From assembly GCF_002115745.1 (NCBI RefSeq), contig NZ_JFKB01000001.1, positions 310,001 through 374,000 of the forward strand: a stretch of 64,000 nt of DNA. The letters run 5' to 3'. The position numbers and the translations under genes are program-made. Origin of the DNA: Thalassospira alkalitolerans (lineage in GTDB: Bacteria > Pseudomonadota > Alphaproteobacteria > Rhodospirillales > Thalassospiraceae). The notes below the pieces were generated by a model, which did no database searches, was not told the DNA's origin, and was given only the letters and a program-made list of their open reading frames with translations. This document shows positions 42,685 through 53,146 of this stretch, one piece after another (position 1 is the first letter of the stretch; every line of letters begins with the position of its first letter).

Positions 42685-43608
42685 ATGGCGTTGCGCCCGA
42701 CCACTCCGCCGCTCAATGCCCTTCGCGCATTCGAAGCCGCCGCGCGCCTTGGCAGTTTTGCCCGCGCGGCGGATGATCTTTCGGTCACACCCGGCGCGAT
42801 CAGTCAGCAAGTCGCCAATCTTGAGGCCAGCCTTGGCATCGCCCTGTTTGATCGCCAGGGGCCGAAACTGTCACTACGGGATGCAGGACGGGCCTATTTA
42901 CCGGCCTTGCGGCGCGCCTTGGACGGGATCGAGGCCGCGACGCTTGACCTTGTCACCCATGGGGTTGGCGAGAAACGGTTGGTGATTGGGGCGCTGCATA
43001 CGCTGGCCAGTTCATGGTTGATCCCCCGATTAAATCGGTTTCAAAACGAATACCCGGATATCCGGCCGGTGATCGAAACCCTGTCGCTTAATTTTGCCAC
43101 CCCGGACCGCAGCCCCGACCTTGGCGGACGCCAAATTGATGTCGGACTTTATTTTGGGGATGGTGATTGGCCGGGATTGGTATCGCATAAAATTCTTGAT
43201 GAAATTCAGGTGGTTGTCGCCAAACCCGGATTGGTGACAGATGTCCTGCGGGCTGATCCGGCAGTGATAATTGCGAGTTTGCCGCGCCTGATCCATACCA
43301 CCCGGCCCAAGGTATGGCATGATTGGGCGGCGGCGCATGATATTGCGATTGGCGGTGCGCCCGGTGCCGGGTTTGAACATTTCTTTATGTTGATCGAAGC
43401 GGTCAGGGCGGGCATGGGATTGGCCTTGTTACCGCGCGTTTTGATCGAAGGGGCGCTGGCCGATGGATCGCTTGAAATCGTTGCCGATGCCAGCCTGCAA
43501 AGCAGCGGGGCTTATCACCTGATTTATACCGAGGGACGCGGCGAAGACCCGGAAATCGCGGTATTTCGCGATTGGATCCTGCAACAGGCAGCATCTGGCG
43601 CAGCGTAA
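42685..43608 (+). CDS. LysR-family regulator, GcvA-like
   Basis: A 307-residue regulator. The start LRPTTPPLNALRAFEAAARLGSFARAADDLSVTPGAISQQVANLEASLGIALFDRQGPKLSL is the GcvA-like subgroup signature. The effector domain includes LPRLNRFQNEYPDIRPVIETL and QIDVGLYFGDGDWPG. It is divergent from the VOC gene with 133 bp between them, in which GATGCT and AGCATC form an inverted pair (about 42603 and 42663), a candidate site. Target and ligand unknown. Confidence 0.9.
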   Translation: MALRPTTPPLNALRAFEAAARLGSFARAADDLSVTPGAISQQVANLEASLGIALFDRQGPKLSLRDAGRAYLPALRRALDGIEAATLDLVTHGVGEKRLVIGALHTLASSWLIPRLNRFQNEYPDIRPVIETLSLNFATPDRSPDLGGRQIDVGLYFGDGDWPGLVSHKILDEIQVVVAKPGLVTDVLRADPAVIIASLPRLIHTTRPKVWHDWAAAHDIAIGGAPGAGFEHFFMLIEAVRAGMGLALLPRVLIEGALADGSLEIVADASLQSSGAYHLIYTEGRGEDPEIAVFRDWILQQAASGAA

Positions 43609-43758
43609 AATGCAGGTGATCGGGCTTAGGCCCCGTGCCAAACAGGTTGCGGTCTTTGGTGTTGGGGCAGTGATCACGTTTTGCGGCTGGGCTGGATGTG
43701 AGGGGTGGTTTTCGAACCGGGCAGCGTGATGCCAGAACCAAATACTAGTCGACCATGT

Positions 43759-44232
43759 TTAGCTGATTTTGCGACGATAAATGCTGTGCAGCAGGTGATC
43801 TTTTTTCGGGCCGGTGATTTTTATTTTAGTTTCGAAATGATTGGCATCATGCCAGATCATGCAGTGGTGATAGAAATCCTCGCCACAGGGATGAATGTCG
43901 CGCGCACAAAAGCCTTCGGTTGCATCCTCGCCAAATTGCAGCAGAACATAGCGATTGCCAAAGCTGAGCGGATCGCGAAACAGAAGCTCGATCGCGGGCG
44001 GGTCTTCGCGCAGGACGAAGTCATATTCGCGGTAGCCGTCAAAGCGTTTGCCATCACCGCGTTCCAGCATGCCTTCTTCGCGATAGCGCAGAAAACCGGG
44101 CTTTTGGGGTTCTGCCAGGTTGAATGTCACATCACCCTTGAATTGGCCAGTCGGGCCGAGATCGCGCATAAGTGTCCAGTTGCCCGGCAGGCTTTGGAAA
44201 ATCTCGGTGGTGGTCGGGATGGGTCGGGTCAT
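43759..44232 (-). CDS. DUF6314-like small protein
   Basis: A 157-residue soluble protein: FQSLPGNWTLMRDLGPTGQFKGDVTFNLAEP opens a lipocalin-like beta barrel, then GFLRYREEGMLERGDGKRFDGYREYDFVLRED, then FCARDIHPCGEDFYHHCMIWHDANHFETKIKITGPKKDH. The pattern W-x-L-R-D, Y-x-E-x-G and a late H-C/CxHD set fits DUF6314, a family without a known reaction. It ends YRRKIS and is alone on its strand before the HIT gene. Confidence 0.65.
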   Translation of the reverse strand: MTRPIPTTTEIFQSLPGNWTLMRDLGPTGQFKGDVTFNLAEPQKPGFLRYREEGMLERGDGKRFDGYREYDFVLREDPPAIELLFRDPLSFGNRYVLLQFGEDATEGFCARDIHPCGEDFYHHCMIWHDANHFETKIKITGPKKDHLLHSIYRRKIS

Positions 44233-44305
44233 GACATTCCGAAAGTTAAAAAGGCAGGGATACCGTGGCGGCCCTGCCCCTGAAATCTGGTTTAGGGTGC
44301 GAAGC

Positions 44306-44677
44306 CTAATCTTTTGGCAACATCAGGCCGAGCTTCTTGCCGCCAATGATATGGACATGCAGATGCGGGACGTCCTGACGACCGTGATCGCGGGTATTGG
44401 CAATCAGGCGGTAACCGTTCTCAATGACACCGGCCTCGGCAGAAATTTTACCAATCGCACGGGTATAGGCGATGATTTCGGCGTCTGAGGCATTGACGGC
44501 GAAGTCGTCATAGCTGGTATAGGCGCCCTTTGGGATCACAAGGATATGGGTTGGGGCCTGCGGGGCGATATCGTTAAAGGCCAGAACGTGGTCGTCCTCA
44601 TAGACCTTGCTACACGGGATTTCGCCGCGAAGGATTTTGGCAAAGATGTTTTGCGGATCATAGGCTGGGACGGCCAT
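44306..44677 (-). CDS. HIT-family (HinT-like) hydrolase
   Basis: A 123-residue histidine-triad protein: YDPQNIFAKILRGEIPCSKVYEDDHVLAFNDIAPQAPTHILVIPKGAY is the HinT start and the triad HLHVHIIGG lies at about residues 108-116, near the C terminus. HinT proteins hydrolyse adenosine phosphoramidates. The ATG at 44677 follows AGGAG. It lies 142 nt after hisE on the same strand and may belong to the histidine operon. Confidence 0.94.
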   Translation of the reverse strand: MAVPAYDPQNIFAKILRGEIPCSKVYEDDHVLAFNDIAPQAPTHILVIPKGAYTSYDDFAVNASDAEIIAYTRAIGKISAEAGVIENGYRLIANTRDHGRQDVPHLHVHIIGGKKLGLMLPKD

Positions 44678-44819
44678 TGGGATGCTCCTGGTCGCTATAT
44701 TTGATGTATGGCGGATATATTGGACAGGCTTGGCCGCGGACGCAATTTGCATTTTGGGCAATGCGCCCCGTCCGTGCAGATATGGCAAAATTCCACCATA
44801 TCTGCTGTGTTTTTAATGC

Positions 44820-45155
44820 TTACTTGTTTTTGCGGGCGGCTTTTTCCACATTGCCGGAAATGCCCTGACGTTTGGCAAGCGCGGCCCAGACATCGGTTGG
44901 TTCAACCCCGCGATCGGCCCACAGGACCATTAGATGATACAGCAGATCGGCACTTTCGGATGCGACGTTTTCCGGGCCTTCGGCAAGGGCGGCAATCACG
45001 GTTTCAACGCTTTCTTCGCCGACTTTCTGGGCGATTTTGGCTGTACCCTTGTTAAACAGCTTGGCGGTATAGCTTTCTTCGGGGTCGCTTCCCTTGCGCG
45101 ATGCGATGACCGTGTAAAGCCGGTCAAGAATGTCACCTTCAAGTGTTTTGGTCAT
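44820..45155 (-). CDS. hisE: Phosphoribosyl-ATP pyrophosphatase
   Basis: A 111-residue alpha-helical enzyme for the second step of histidine synthesis, hydrolysing PR-ATP to PR-AMP. ILDRLYTVIASRKGSDPEESYTAKLF, the Mg-binding KVGEESVETVIAAL (Glu pair), and SESADLLYHLMVLWAD are family signatures. It starts 10 nt after the hisF stop and is the last his gene of the operon. Confidence 0.95.
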   Translation of the reverse strand: MTKTLEGDILDRLYTVIASRKGSDPEESYTAKLFNKGTAKIAQKVGEESVETVIAALAEGPENVASESADLLYHLMVLWADRGVEPTDVWAALAKRQGISGNVEKAARKNK

Positions 45156-45165
45156 GATGGCTGCC

Positions 45166-45927
45166 TTAACTTTCACGGACCGGAATACCGGCGGCTTTCA
45201 TGTGGTCTTTGACCTCGCGGATGCGATAGGTCCCGAAATGGAAGATCGATGCCGCCAAAACCGCCGATGCATGGGCATCGCGGACACCTTCGACCATGTG
45301 ATCAAGTGTGCCAACCCCGCCCGATGCGATAACCGGTACATGGACACTATCGGCGATGGTGCGGGTCAGGGGCACGTTAAAGCCCGATTTGGTGCCATCA
45401 CGATCCATTGAGGTCACCAAAAGTTCCCCGGCACCGTATTCGACCATTTGTTTTGCAAACGAAACGGCATCAATTCCGGTTGGTTCGCGCCCGCCATGGG
45501 TAAAGATTTCGAATTTATCCGGGCCGGTCGATTTGGCGTCAATCGACACCACAATGCATTGCGACCCGAACTTGCGCGCAGCCTGGCGGACGAAATCGGG
45601 GTTTTTAACCGCGGCGGTATTGATCGAAACCTTGTCCGCCCCGGCAAGCAGTAATTTGCGGATGTCATCAAGTGTGCGGACACCGCCGCCAACGGTGACC
45701 GGCATAAAGCAGGCCTCGGCGGTGCGGGCAACGACATCGAAAATGGTATCGCGGTTGTCGCTGGACGCGGTGATATCAAGGAAGCACAGCTCGTCGGCAC
45801 CCTCGGCGTCATAGATGCGGGCCTGTTCGACCGGATCACCGGCATCGATCAGATCAACGAAATTGACGCCTTTGACGACGCGGCCGTCCTTAACGTCAAG
45901 ACAGGGAATGACACGGGTTTTCAGCAT
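45166..45927 (-). CDS. hisF: Imidazole glycerol phosphate synthase, cyclase subunit
   Basis: A 253-residue TIM barrel that with HisH forms IGP and AICAR. The catalytic Asp of strand 1 is in [16 protein letters not shown] (D11), and the second is in VVSIDAK near residue 130. The conserved [21 protein letters not shown] and [11 protein letters not shown] are phosphate-binding loops. Gap to hisA is 24 nt. Confidence 0.97.
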   Translation of the reverse strand: MLKTRVIPCLDVKDGRVVKGVNFVDLIDAGDPVEQARIYDAEGADELCFLDITASSDNRDTIFDVVARTAEACFMPVTVGGGVRTLDDIRKLLLAGADKVSINTAAVKNPDFVRQAARKFGSQCIVVSIDAKSTGPDKFEIFTHGGREPTGIDAVSFAKQMVEYGAGELLVTSMDRDGTKSGFNVPLTRTIADSVHVPVIASGGVGTLDHMVEGVRDAHASAVLAASIFHFGTYRIREVKDHMKAAGIPVRES

Positions 45928-45951
45928 GGTCGTTTTCCTGTGTGGGTCCTT

Positions 45952-46680
45952 TTAGGACAAGGCTTTGATGGCTTCGGCAAGATCGATACGGCCATCATAA
46001 AGCGCGCGTCCGGAAATCGCGCCATCAATCCCGGCATCGGTATGTTTGGCAACATCAATCAGATCATCAAGCGATGAAACCCCGCCCGATACGATGACCG
46101 GGGTAGAAATTGCACTGGCAAGGGCGACGGTGGATTCAATGTTTGGGCCACCCATCGCGCCATCGCGGTCGATATCGGTAAATATGATGGCGGTAACGCC
46201 ACAATCTTCGAACTTTTGCGCCAGTTCAAGGGCGGTGACTTCGGATGTTTCCGCCCAGCCTTCAACCGCGACATAGCCATCGCGCGCGTCAATGCCAACC
46301 GCAATCCGGCCCGGCCATTTGGCACAGGCCTGTTTGACGAAATCGGGATTGCGCAGCGCAACGGTGCCAAGGATCACGCGGGTGATGCCTTTGTTCAGCC
46401 AGTAATCAACCGTTTTCATGGTGCGGATACCGCCGCCAAGCTGGGTTTTGGCTTTGTCACCAACAGCAGAAAGGATGCTATCGACCGCACCACCATTGAC
46501 CGGTTCCCCAGCAAAAGCGCCATTCAAATCGACGATATGAACCCAATGACATCCCGCGGCCACAAATTCACCGGCCTGTGCGCCGGGATCATTGTTAAAC
46601 ACGGTGGCCTTGTCCATATCACCGCGCAAAAGGCGAACGCAGGCACCATCTTTCAGGTCGATTGCCGGATAGAGATTCAC
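45952..46680 (-). CDS. hisA: ProFAR isomerase HisA
   Basis: A 242-residue TIM barrel that isomerises ProFAR to PRFAR. The catalytic Asp is in [18 protein letters not shown] (D8), with [35 protein letters not shown] and [11 protein letters not shown] following. Its ATG overlaps the stop of the upstream GNAT gene by four bases. Confidence 0.97.
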   Translation of the reverse strand: MNLYPAIDLKDGACVRLLRGDMDKATVFNNDPGAQAGEFVAAGCHWVHIVDLNGAFAGEPVNGGAVDSILSAVGDKAKTQLGGGIRTMKTVDYWLNKGITRVILGTVALRNPDFVKQACAKWPGRIAVGIDARDGYVAVEGWAETSEVTALELAQKFEDCGVTAIIFTDIDRDGAMGGPNIESTVALASAISTPVIVSGGVSSLDDLIDVAKHTDAGIDGAISGRALYDGRIDLAEAIKALS

Positions 46681-47231
46681 TTGTCAGTGTCCTGTATTTT
46701 CTTGGTGTAGTAATAACCTTCGACCATTTTGCCGTCGATCATCGCATAATAGGGATTGATGCCCCAACGGACATAACCCAGCCCGTTATAAAGTGCGATG
46801 GCGGCGGTTTGAGTTTCGCGAAGGTCGAGTTTTAAAACAGAATAGCCATGTTCACGGGCATAATATTCGATACTGCGCACAATCGCTTTGCCATTGCCAC
46901 GCCCGCGCGCCCAAGGGGCGACAAAATGGCTGGAAATCTGGGCTGAATGGCACTGTGCTTCAAGGTTAGACGGGGTTTCAAGCAACTGGGCTGCACCGGA
47001 AATCACACCATCAACGCGCGAGACAAACAGGTGGCGTCCCGGCATCAGTAAAACACCGCGCCAGTATTTTTCCATATCCGGACGGTCGGGTGGGGAAAGC
47101 CAGCCAAAACCGCCACCTTCGACAATGGCCTGGGTACAGGCATCGACGATGTCGGAAAGCTCGCCCGCGGTCAGTTCGGTGACGTGTTGTGCGGAAACTT
47201 CCGGTCCGATGGTGTCGCTGGGTGCAATCAT
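46677..47231 (-). CDS. GNAT acetyltransferase embedded in the histidine operon
   Basis: A 184-residue GNAT enzyme. The acetyl-CoA loop is [25 protein letters not shown] (R-G-x-G-x-G/A), and [17 protein letters not shown] is the closing strand. The ATG at 47231 overlaps the hisH stop and its own stop overlaps hisA, each by four bases, so it is translationally locked into the operon. A GTG three codons earlier is also possible. The acceptor is unknown; involvement in histidine synthesis is not shown by the family. Confidence 0.88.
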   Translation of the reverse strand: MIAPSDTIGPEVSAQHVTELTAGELSDIVDACTQAIVEGGGFGWLSPPDRPDMEKYWRGVLLMPGRHLFVSRVDGVISGAAQLLETPSNLEAQCHSAQISSHFVAPWARGRGNGKAIVRSIEYYAREHGYSVLKLDLRETQTAAIALYNGLGYVRWGINPYYAMIDGKMVEGYYYTKKIQDTDK

Positions 47232-47878
47232 GGTTTCCACCCCAGGAAGTTGCCAAGGATGGTTAATCCCGTCTTTTGGCTTTTTTCCGGGTGGAACTGG
47301 GTGCCGACCATATTGTCACGCCCGATCATTGCGGTTAATGCGCCGCCGTACTCAACCGATGCCAGACGTTCATCGGGGTTTTGCACATGCATGTGATAGC
47401 TGTGGACGAAATAGGCATGATCGCCATCCGCAATGCCTGAAAGTACCGGATGGGCCTTGCCCGTCGGATCAAGCACCAGCTCGTTCCAGCCCATATGCGG
47501 AATTTTAAGGCCGGGATCGTTTGGCTTGATCGCAACGACCTCGCCCTTGATCCAGTCAAGGCCCGTTGTCGTGGCGAATTCACGCCCGACCGATGACATC
47601 AATTGCATCCCGACGCAAATGCCAAAGAACGGTTTGCCGCCCTTGATCACCTGTTCGGTCAGGACATCAACCATGCCGGTGACAGCATCAAGACCGGCAC
47701 GGCAATCGGCATAGGCGCCAACGCCGGGCAGGACGATATGGCTGGCATTGCGGACTTTTTCCGGATCATCGGTGACGATGACATCATTGGAAAAACCGGT
47801 TTCGCGGGCCGCGCGTTCAAAGGCTTTGGCAGCCGAACGCAGGTTGCCTGAACCGTAATCGATAATCGCAACAGTCAT
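47228..47878 (-). CDS. hisH: Imidazole glycerol phosphate synthase, glutaminase subunit
   Basis: A 216-residue class I glutamine amidotransferase that supplies ammonia to His[21 protein letters not shown] opens it, the nucleophile is C88 in GICVGMQLM, and the His-Glu pair is in [10 protein letters not shown] near the C terminus. The start ATG overlaps the stop of the DUF2628 gene by four bases. Confidence 0.96.
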   Translation of the reverse strand: MTVAIIDYGSGNLRSAAKAFERAARETGFSNDVIVTDDPEKVRNASHIVLPGVGAYADCRAGLDAVTGMVDVLTEQVIKGGKPFFGICVGMQLMSSVGREFATTTGLDWIKGEVVAIKPNDPGLKIPHMGWNELVLDPTGKAHPVLSGIADGDHAYFVHSYHMHVQNPDERLASVEYGGALTAMIGRDNMVGTQFHPEKSQKTGLTILGNFLGWKP

Positions 47879-48327
47879 GGGGTGGGGATGCTCCCGGGTA
47901 AGGCGGTGGGCACAGCATTTTGCAGGGTATTTTGGATGGTGTTTTGCGCGGTGTGATGACCCCGCAAACGATCAAATAACCGATGTTCGGCGGCGTTTTC
48001 ATCCGCGCCAGCGACGATTTCAACCAGCTTCCAGCCCTCAGCGGCTAGTTTTTTACGCCGAAGATCATTGGCAATCAGGCCGAAACCGATACCGGTCGCA
48101 AGGGCGAGGGCAAAATCCATCTCTGGCCCGCCGTCAAAAAGGTAAGTCAGCAGATTGCAAATCAGCGATACAGCCAAAAGACTAAAGAAAGCCGCCCATA
48201 ACCGATGATACAGCGCCCAAAGGCCGCTTAGGATAAAGGCCCAGAAATTAAAGCCTTCATGGATCAGGATCGCGTTTTCCATCGGATCGGCATCGCCGGG
48301 ATGGGTATGGACTGTGTAAACCTTCAT
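47875..48327 (-). CDS. DUF2628 membrane protein inside the histidine operon
   Basis: A 150-residue protein: [44 protein letters not shown] is the DUF2628 signature, with two or three transmembrane segments (about 28-45, 47-64, 70-90) and a cytoplasmic tail of about 50 residues that ends in a Thr/Gln/Pro-rich stretch. Its role is unknown. It is found between hisB and hisH in related bacteria as I remember, and here its stop overlaps the hisH start. Confidence 0.85.
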   Translation of the reverse strand: MKVYTVHTHPGDADPMENAILIHEGFNFWAFILSGLWALYHRLWAAFFSLLAVSLICNLLTYLFDGGPEMDFALALATGIGFGLIANDLRRKKLAAEGWKLVEIVAGADENAAEHRLFDRLRGHHTAQNTIQNTLQNAVPTALPGSIPTP

Positions 48328-48411
48328 CGAACACCGATTTCCTGTTCCGGGTGATACCCTGTGCGGTATCTTTACCCGGTTTTTCGGATCAGATCAGGGG
48401 CATTTGGCGGG

Positions 48412-49011
48412 TTAAAGCGACCCGCCCAGAACACCCTTGGTCGAGGGAATGGCATCGGATTTGCGCGGATCAATTTCGATTGCAGTGCGCAGGGACCGTG
48501 CCAGTGCCTTAAAGGCACTTTCGACAATATGGTGATTGTTATCGCCATACAGGTTTTCGACATGCAGTGTCAGACCTGCGGCCTGGGCAAAGCCCTGAAA
48601 CCATTCGCGAAACAGTTCGGTATCCATATCGCCCAGTTTGTCGCGGGTAAATTCGACATTCCAGATCAGATAGGGACGGTTTGAGCAATCCAGCGCGACA
48701 CGGGTCAATGCCTCGTCCATCGGCAAAAGGCAACTGCCGTACCGATTGATGCCTTTTTTGTCGCCCAACGCCTGTGAAAAGGCCTGACCGATGGCGATAC
48801 CGGTATCTTCGGTGGTGTGATGAAAATCAATATGCAGGTCGCCCTTGGCCCGGACTTTAAGGTCCATCAGGCTGTGGCGTGAAAGCTGTTCGAGCATATG
48901 ATCAAGGAAGCCAACCCCGGTCTCGACATCATAAATGCCAGTCCCGTCAAGGTTCAGCTCGACCGTGATCTGTGTTTCGTTGGTATTACGCTCTACGCGG
49001 GCCTTGCGCAT
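48412..49011 (-). CDS. hisB: Imidazoleglycerol-phosphate dehydratase
   Basis: A 199-residue Mn-dependent dehydratase, the sixth step of the pathway. [22 protein letters not shown] begins it. The metal-binding [14 protein letters not shown] and [15 protein letters not shown] motifs are both present, and it ends with [12 protein letters not shown]. The ATG at 49011 has AAAGGAG 8 nt upstream; a longer frame to 49068 is not needed. It is the first gene of the operon. There is no phosphatase domain. Confidence 0.97.
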   Translation of the reverse strand: MRKARVERNTNETQITVELNLDGTGIYDVETGVGFLDHMLEQLSRHSLMDLKVRAKGDLHIDFHHTTEDTGIAIGQAFSQALGDKKGINRYGSCLLPMDEALTRVALDCSNRPYLIWNVEFTRDKLGDMDTELFREWFQGFAQAAGLTLHVENLYGDNNHHIVESAFKALARSLRTAIEIDPRKSDAIPSTKGVLGGSL

Positions 49012-49156
49012 GCAAAGCTCCTTTCCTGCAGGTATCGATGCATCTGTTGGGAGGTTATTTAGCAACAAAGTGGCGAAATTGCCAGTTTAACCGGCCAGGT
49101 ATTGGTCGCAAAACGCAACGCGCATTTGTAAACCGCCAATGTCCTGAACCAATTGA

Positions 49157-50887
49157 TCAGACAAAATCAAATTTATCGACATCAAACAGGCCGCGATCGG
49201 TCATTTTAAGATGCGGGATGACCGGCAGGGCAAGGAAGGCGACCTGAAGGAACGGTTCGGGCAGAACACAGCCAAGGTCTTTGGCGGCGGCGCGCAGCGT
49301 GATCAGGTCTTTTTCGACCACCTCAAAGGGTTCAAGGCTCATGAGACCGGCGACCGGCAATGGCAATTCTGCCGTGACCTTGCCACCATCGGCAACGGCA
49401 AAGCCGCCGCCCATTTCAATTAGTCGATTAACTGCGGCGGCCATGTCGGCGTCATTGGCACCGACCACGGTGATATTGTGGCTGTCATGGCCGACCGAGG
49501 ATGCAATCGCCCCGCGTTTCAGGCCAAAACCGCGGACAAAGCTGCGGCCGATATTGCCGTTTTTACCATGGCGTTCGACGACGGCGACCTTGATCACATC
49601 GTTTTCAAGATCGGGTTTCAGGCCATTTTCGCCGATTTCAAGCGTTGCTTCATCGCGGAAGGTCAGGATTAGACCCGGTTTAACCTTGATCACCGGGGTT
49701 TGGTTCTGGCCCGGTTTTGGTTCAGCCCGAAAGGCATCGGCACTGATCGGTTTGGCCTTCATCGATGTCAGGCCAATCGGGGCAACGGTTTCGCGTGCGT
49801 CAAACATTGCCGACGTCACCAGACGACCGGCTGCGATGACGTCACTGACGGCACAGGTTTCAAGATCATCAAGGATCGCGATATCCGCCCGCCAACCCGG
49901 CCCGATCAGGCCGCGATCACGCAGGCCAAAAATACGGGCCGCCGAATGGGATGCGGCGCGATAAACGTGATGGATCGGGCAATTGCGGGCCTTAAGATGG
50001 CCGATCAGGCGTTCGATCAGGCTATCAAGATGGCCTTCTTCGCCGATATCAAGCGGATTGCGATCATCGGTGCAAAGGGCAACGAAGCTTGAGGTGTTTT
50101 CATCGAGAATTTCGGCCAGAGCCTCCAAATCCTTGGAAACCGACCCCTCGCGGATCAGGATCGCCATGCCCTTGGCCAGTTTTTCACGGGCCTCGGTTGC
50201 AGAAGTTGCTTCGTGATCGGTACGGATGCCTGCGGCCATATAACCGTTTAATGCGGTGCCGCGCAAAAGCGGCGCATGGCCGTCGATATGACCATCCTGA
50301 AACGCATCAAGTTTGGCCATGATGCCGGGATCAAGGTTCAGCACACCGGGATAGTTCATCATTTCTGCCAAACCGATGACCTTGGGGTGGTTTCGAAATG
50401 GCAACAAATCTTCGATTTCAAGTTCTGCACCCGATGTTTCAAACCCGGTGGCCGGAACACAGGATGACAGATTGACCCGAATATCCATGATCGACCGTTC
50501 AGAACAATCAAGGAAATACCTGATCCCGTCAGCACCCAGAACATTGGCAATTTCATGGGGATCACACAAAACAGTGGTCACGCCATGGGGTAAGACGCAG
50601 CGATCAAATTCCAGCGGTGTCACAAGCGAGCTTTCGATATGAAGGTGGGTATCGATAAAGCCCGGTACGGCGAATTTCCCGGTGCAGTCAATCACGGTGT
50701 CGCCGTCATATTTGGCGTGGGTGCCGACAATCCGGTCGCCAACGATGGCGATATCGGTAGTTGTGATCGCCCCGGTAATAACATCAAGCATCCCGATATT
50801 GCGCAGGACCAGATCAGCACGAACCTTGCCCTGACCGGCAAGAATGCATTTGCCAAGATGGGTTTGGGAAAGATCGGGGTTGCTCAT
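49157..50887 (-). CDS. ade: Adenine deaminase
   Basis: A 576-residue amidohydrolase converting adenine to hypoxanthine. [23 protein letters not shown] holds the metal HxH of the family, with [41 protein letters not shown], and the C-terminal domain [16 protein letters not shown]. The length matches E. coli and B. subtilis adenine deaminases. The ATG at 50887 follows AAAGGACC; the frame extends further upstream without support. It lies between the his operon and hslV and is divergent from hslVU. Confidence 0.95.
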   Translation of the reverse strand: MSNPDLSQTHLGKCILAGQGKVRADLVLRNIGMLDVITGAITTTDIAIVGDRIVGTHAKYDGDTVIDCTGKFAVPGFIDTHLHIESSLVTPLEFDRCVLPHGVTTVLCDPHEIANVLGADGIRYFLDCSERSIMDIRVNLSSCVPATGFETSGAELEIEDLLPFRNHPKVIGLAEMMNYPGVLNLDPGIMAKLDAFQDGHIDGHAPLLRGTALNGYMAAGIRTDHEATSATEAREKLAKGMAILIREGSVSKDLEALAEILDENTSSFVALCTDDRNPLDIGEEGHLDSLIERLIGHLKARNCPIHHVYRAASHSAARIFGLRDRGLIGPGWRADIAILDDLETCAVSDVIAAGRLVTSAMFDARETVAPIGLTSMKAKPISADAFRAEPKPGQNQTPVIKVKPGLILTFRDEATLEIGENGLKPDLENDVIKVAVVERHGKNGNIGRSFVRGFGLKRGAIASSVGHDSHNITVVGANDADMAAAVNRLIEMGGGFAVADGGKVTAELPLPVAGLMSLEPFEVVEKDLITLRAAAKDLGCVLPEPFLQVAFLALPVIPHLKMTDRGLFDVDKFDFV

Positions 50888-51073
50888 GACCGTGGTCCTT
50901 TGTTCTTTGATGCGTTTATGGTCCAAGAGTAACGCAATGGCGCAAGGATTGCCGTGCCTTTTTATGCTTTTCTGCGTTGAAACTGTGTTTGGGATTGGGG
51001 GAAGGCGGCGCAGCCTGATGTGATCCGGGGTACGGTTGCGGCGTGTGGGTGGACTGCATTGGTAATGCGCACC

Positions 51074-51105
51074 CTTGACCCCGGCTGTCTGCGTGCTAAC
51101 TCTTG
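51074..51105 (+). promoter_or_regulatory. Weak candidate sigma-32 promoter before hslV
   Basis: CTTG (51074-51077) and CTAACTCTTG (51096-51105) are spaced by 18 nt, as in alphaproteobacterial heat-shock promoters (CTTG-N17/18-CYTATNTNNG), but the -10 matches only about 7 of 10. It is offered because hslVU is a heat-shock operon in many bacteria. Confidence 0.3.
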
Positions 51106-51139
51106 AGCGAATGCATAAGATGATTTTCAAGGATTTTTC

Positions 51140-51700
51140 ATGAGCGAACAATCACAGCCGAGCTGGCATGGCACGACGATCCTGTCGGTGCGCAAGGGCA
51201 ATGAAGTCGTGGTGGCCGGTGACGGTCAGGTGTCGCTGGGCCAGACCGTGATCAAGGGCAATGCGCGCAAGGTGCGCCGGATCGGCCAGAAAGGCGAGAT
51301 TATTGTTGGTTTTGCCGGGGCGACGGCGGATGCCTTTACCCTGCTGGAACGGCTTGAAGCCAAGTTGGAACGTCATCCGGGCCAGACCATGCGTGCCTGT
51401 GTTGAATTGGCCAAGGATTGGCGCACAGATCGTTATCTGCGCAAGCTTGAAGCAATGATGGCGGTGGCGGACAAGGATGTGTCGCTGGTGCTGACCGGTC
51501 AGGGTGATGTGCTGGAACCTGAAGACGGCCTTATCGCTATTGGTTCGGGTGGTAATTATGCCCTTGCTGCGGCGCGGGCCCTGATTGATCTGGATCTGAG
51601 CGCCGAGGAAATCGCCCGCAAGGCGATGGCGATTGCCGGTGAGATCTGTGTTTATACCAACGGCAATGTAACTTTGGAAAAAATCGAGGATGCGAAATAA
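51140..51700 (+). CDS. hslV: ATP-dependent protease peptidase subunit HslV
   Basis: A 186-residue proteasome-related peptidase that forms a double hexamer with HslU. The proenzyme is cut before the catalytic Thr in [10 protein letters not shown] (T12), and [22 protein letters not shown] and [14 protein letters not shown] are conserved. AAGGA lies before the ATG. hslU follows after 59 nt. Confidence 0.97.
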   Translation: MSEQSQPSWHGTTILSVRKGNEVVVAGDGQVSLGQTVIKGNARKVRRIGQKGEIIVGFAGATADAFTLLERLEAKLERHPGQTMRACVELAKDWRTDRYLRKLEAMMAVADKDVSLVLTGQGDVLEPEDGLIAIGSGGNYALAAARALIDLDLSAEEIARKAMAIAGEICVYTNGNVTLEKIEDAK

Positions 51701-51759
51701 AGGTGCCTTTCGGGCCTGACATCGCATTTCCGTCGCAAGAATTAACGGATAAAATTTAA

Positions 51760-53070
51760 ATGACCCAACATTTCAGCCCGCGCGAGATTGTTTCCGAACT
51801 GGATCGCCATATCATCGGTCAGAAAGATGCCAAGCGCGCCGTCGCGATTGCATTGCGTAACCGCTGGCGCCGCCAGCAGCTTGACGATGACATGCGTAAT
51901 GAAGTTCTGCCGAAAAATATCCTGATGATCGGCCCGACCGGTGTTGGTAAAACCGAGATCGCGCGCCGCCTTGCCAAATTGGCCGAGGCACCGTTTATCA
52001 AGATCGAAGCCACCAAATTTACCGAAGTCGGTTATGTCGGGCGTGATGTCGAACAGATTGTTCGTGACCTTTTGGAAGTGTCGCTGGATCTGACGCGTGA
52101 AGCGATGCACAAAAAAGTCCGCGCCAAGGCCGAAATGCAGGCCGAGGAACGTGTTCTGGATAGTTTGGTCGGCGAAAACGCATCGGCCGATACCCGCCAG
52201 AAATTTCGCAAGATGCTGCGCGAAGGTGAATTACAGGACAAGGAAATCGAAATCCAGGTTTTGGAAAACAGCGGGTCCTCGATGCCGACCATTGATATTC
52301 CCGGCATGCCCGGCGCGCAGATGGGGATGCTTAATCTGTCCGACGTGTTTGGCAAGGCATTCGGCGGACAGACCAAGCCGAAACGCATGACCGTTGCCGA
52401 AGCGTTTGAACGCCTGATCGATGAAGAAGGCGACAAATTGCTTGATATGGACAAGGTCACCGCCGAGGCGATTGATAATGTTGAACAGAACGGCATTGTG
52501 TTCCTTGACGAGATCGACAAGATCACGGCGCGTTCCGAACGTGGTGGTGATGTCTCGCGCGAAGGTGTGCAGCGTGATTTGCTGCCGCTGATCGAAGGAA
52601 CCAATGTTTCGACCAAGCATGGCACGGTTAAAACCGACCATATTCTGTTCATTTGTTCCGGCGCGTTCCATCTTTCAAAACCATCCGACCTTTTACCGGA
52701 ATTACAGGGGCGCCTGCCGATCCGGGTCGAGTTGAAGGCCCTGACCGAGGAAGATTTCCGTCGTATTCTGTTGGAACCCGAAGCATCCCTGATCAAGCAA
52801 TATATCGCCTTGCTGGGGACCGAGGACGTGACGCTGGAATTCACCGATGATGCGGTGGGGGAATTGGCGCGTATTTCGGCCAGTGTGAACGAAACCGTCG
52901 AAAATATCGGCGCACGTCGTTTGCATACGGTTCTGGAAAAGCTTTTGGATGAAATCAGCTTTACGGCGACAGACCGGGGGGGCGAAACGATTAAGATTGA
53001 TGCTGATTACGTCCGTGAACAGGTTGATGGCCTTGCCAAGGATGCCGATCTTTCAAAGTTTATTCTGTAA
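51760..53070 (+). CDS. hslU: ATP-dependent protease ATPase subunit HslU
   Basis: A 436-residue AAA+ unfoldase that feeds substrates to HslV. Walker A is GPTGVGKT (58-65), followed by [28 protein letters not shown], the intermediate I-domain (about 105-230), Walker [11 protein letters not shown] near residue 250, and [15 protein letters not shown]. The C terminus DADLSKFIL is the HslV-activating tail. The length matches E. coli HslU (443). A terminator follows at 53099. Confidence 0.98.
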   Translation: MTQHFSPREIVSELDRHIIGQKDAKRAVAIALRNRWRRQQLDDDMRNEVLPKNILMIGPTGVGKTEIARRLAKLAEAPFIKIEATKFTEVGYVGRDVEQIVRDLLEVSLDLTREAMHKKVRAKAEMQAEERVLDSLVGENASADTRQKFRKMLREGELQDKEIEIQVLENSGSSMPTIDIPGMPGAQMGMLNLSDVFGKAFGGQTKPKRMTVAEAFERLIDEEGDKLLDMDKVTAEAIDNVEQNGIVFLDEIDKITARSERGGDVSREGVQRDLLPLIEGTNVSTKHGTVKTDHILFICSGAFHLSKPSDLLPELQGRLPIRVELKALTEEDFRRILLEPEASLIKQYIALLGTEDVTLEFTDDAVGELARISASVNETVENIGARRLHTVLEKLLDEISFTATDRGGETIKIDADYVREQVDGLAKDADLSKFIL

Positions 53071-53098
53071 TCGAAATAATCGATTTCAGGTGTAATAC

Positions 53099-53127
53099 AA
53101 GGCCAGCATTTCGGTGCTGGCCTTTTT
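53099..53127. terminator. Terminator between hslU and phoR
   Basis: Perfect 10-bp stem AAGGCCAGCA/TGCTGGCCTT (53099-53108 with 53115-53124), 6-nt loop, then TTT. It serves the hslVU unit and sits 20 bp from the convergent phoR stop. Confidence 0.88.
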
Positions 53128-53146
53128 CGTTGGATCGTCGCGCGGA

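Noticed and set aside
51152-51727. 191-codon minus-strand frame over hslV
   Set aside because: Antisense shadow of hslV, including its catalytic region.
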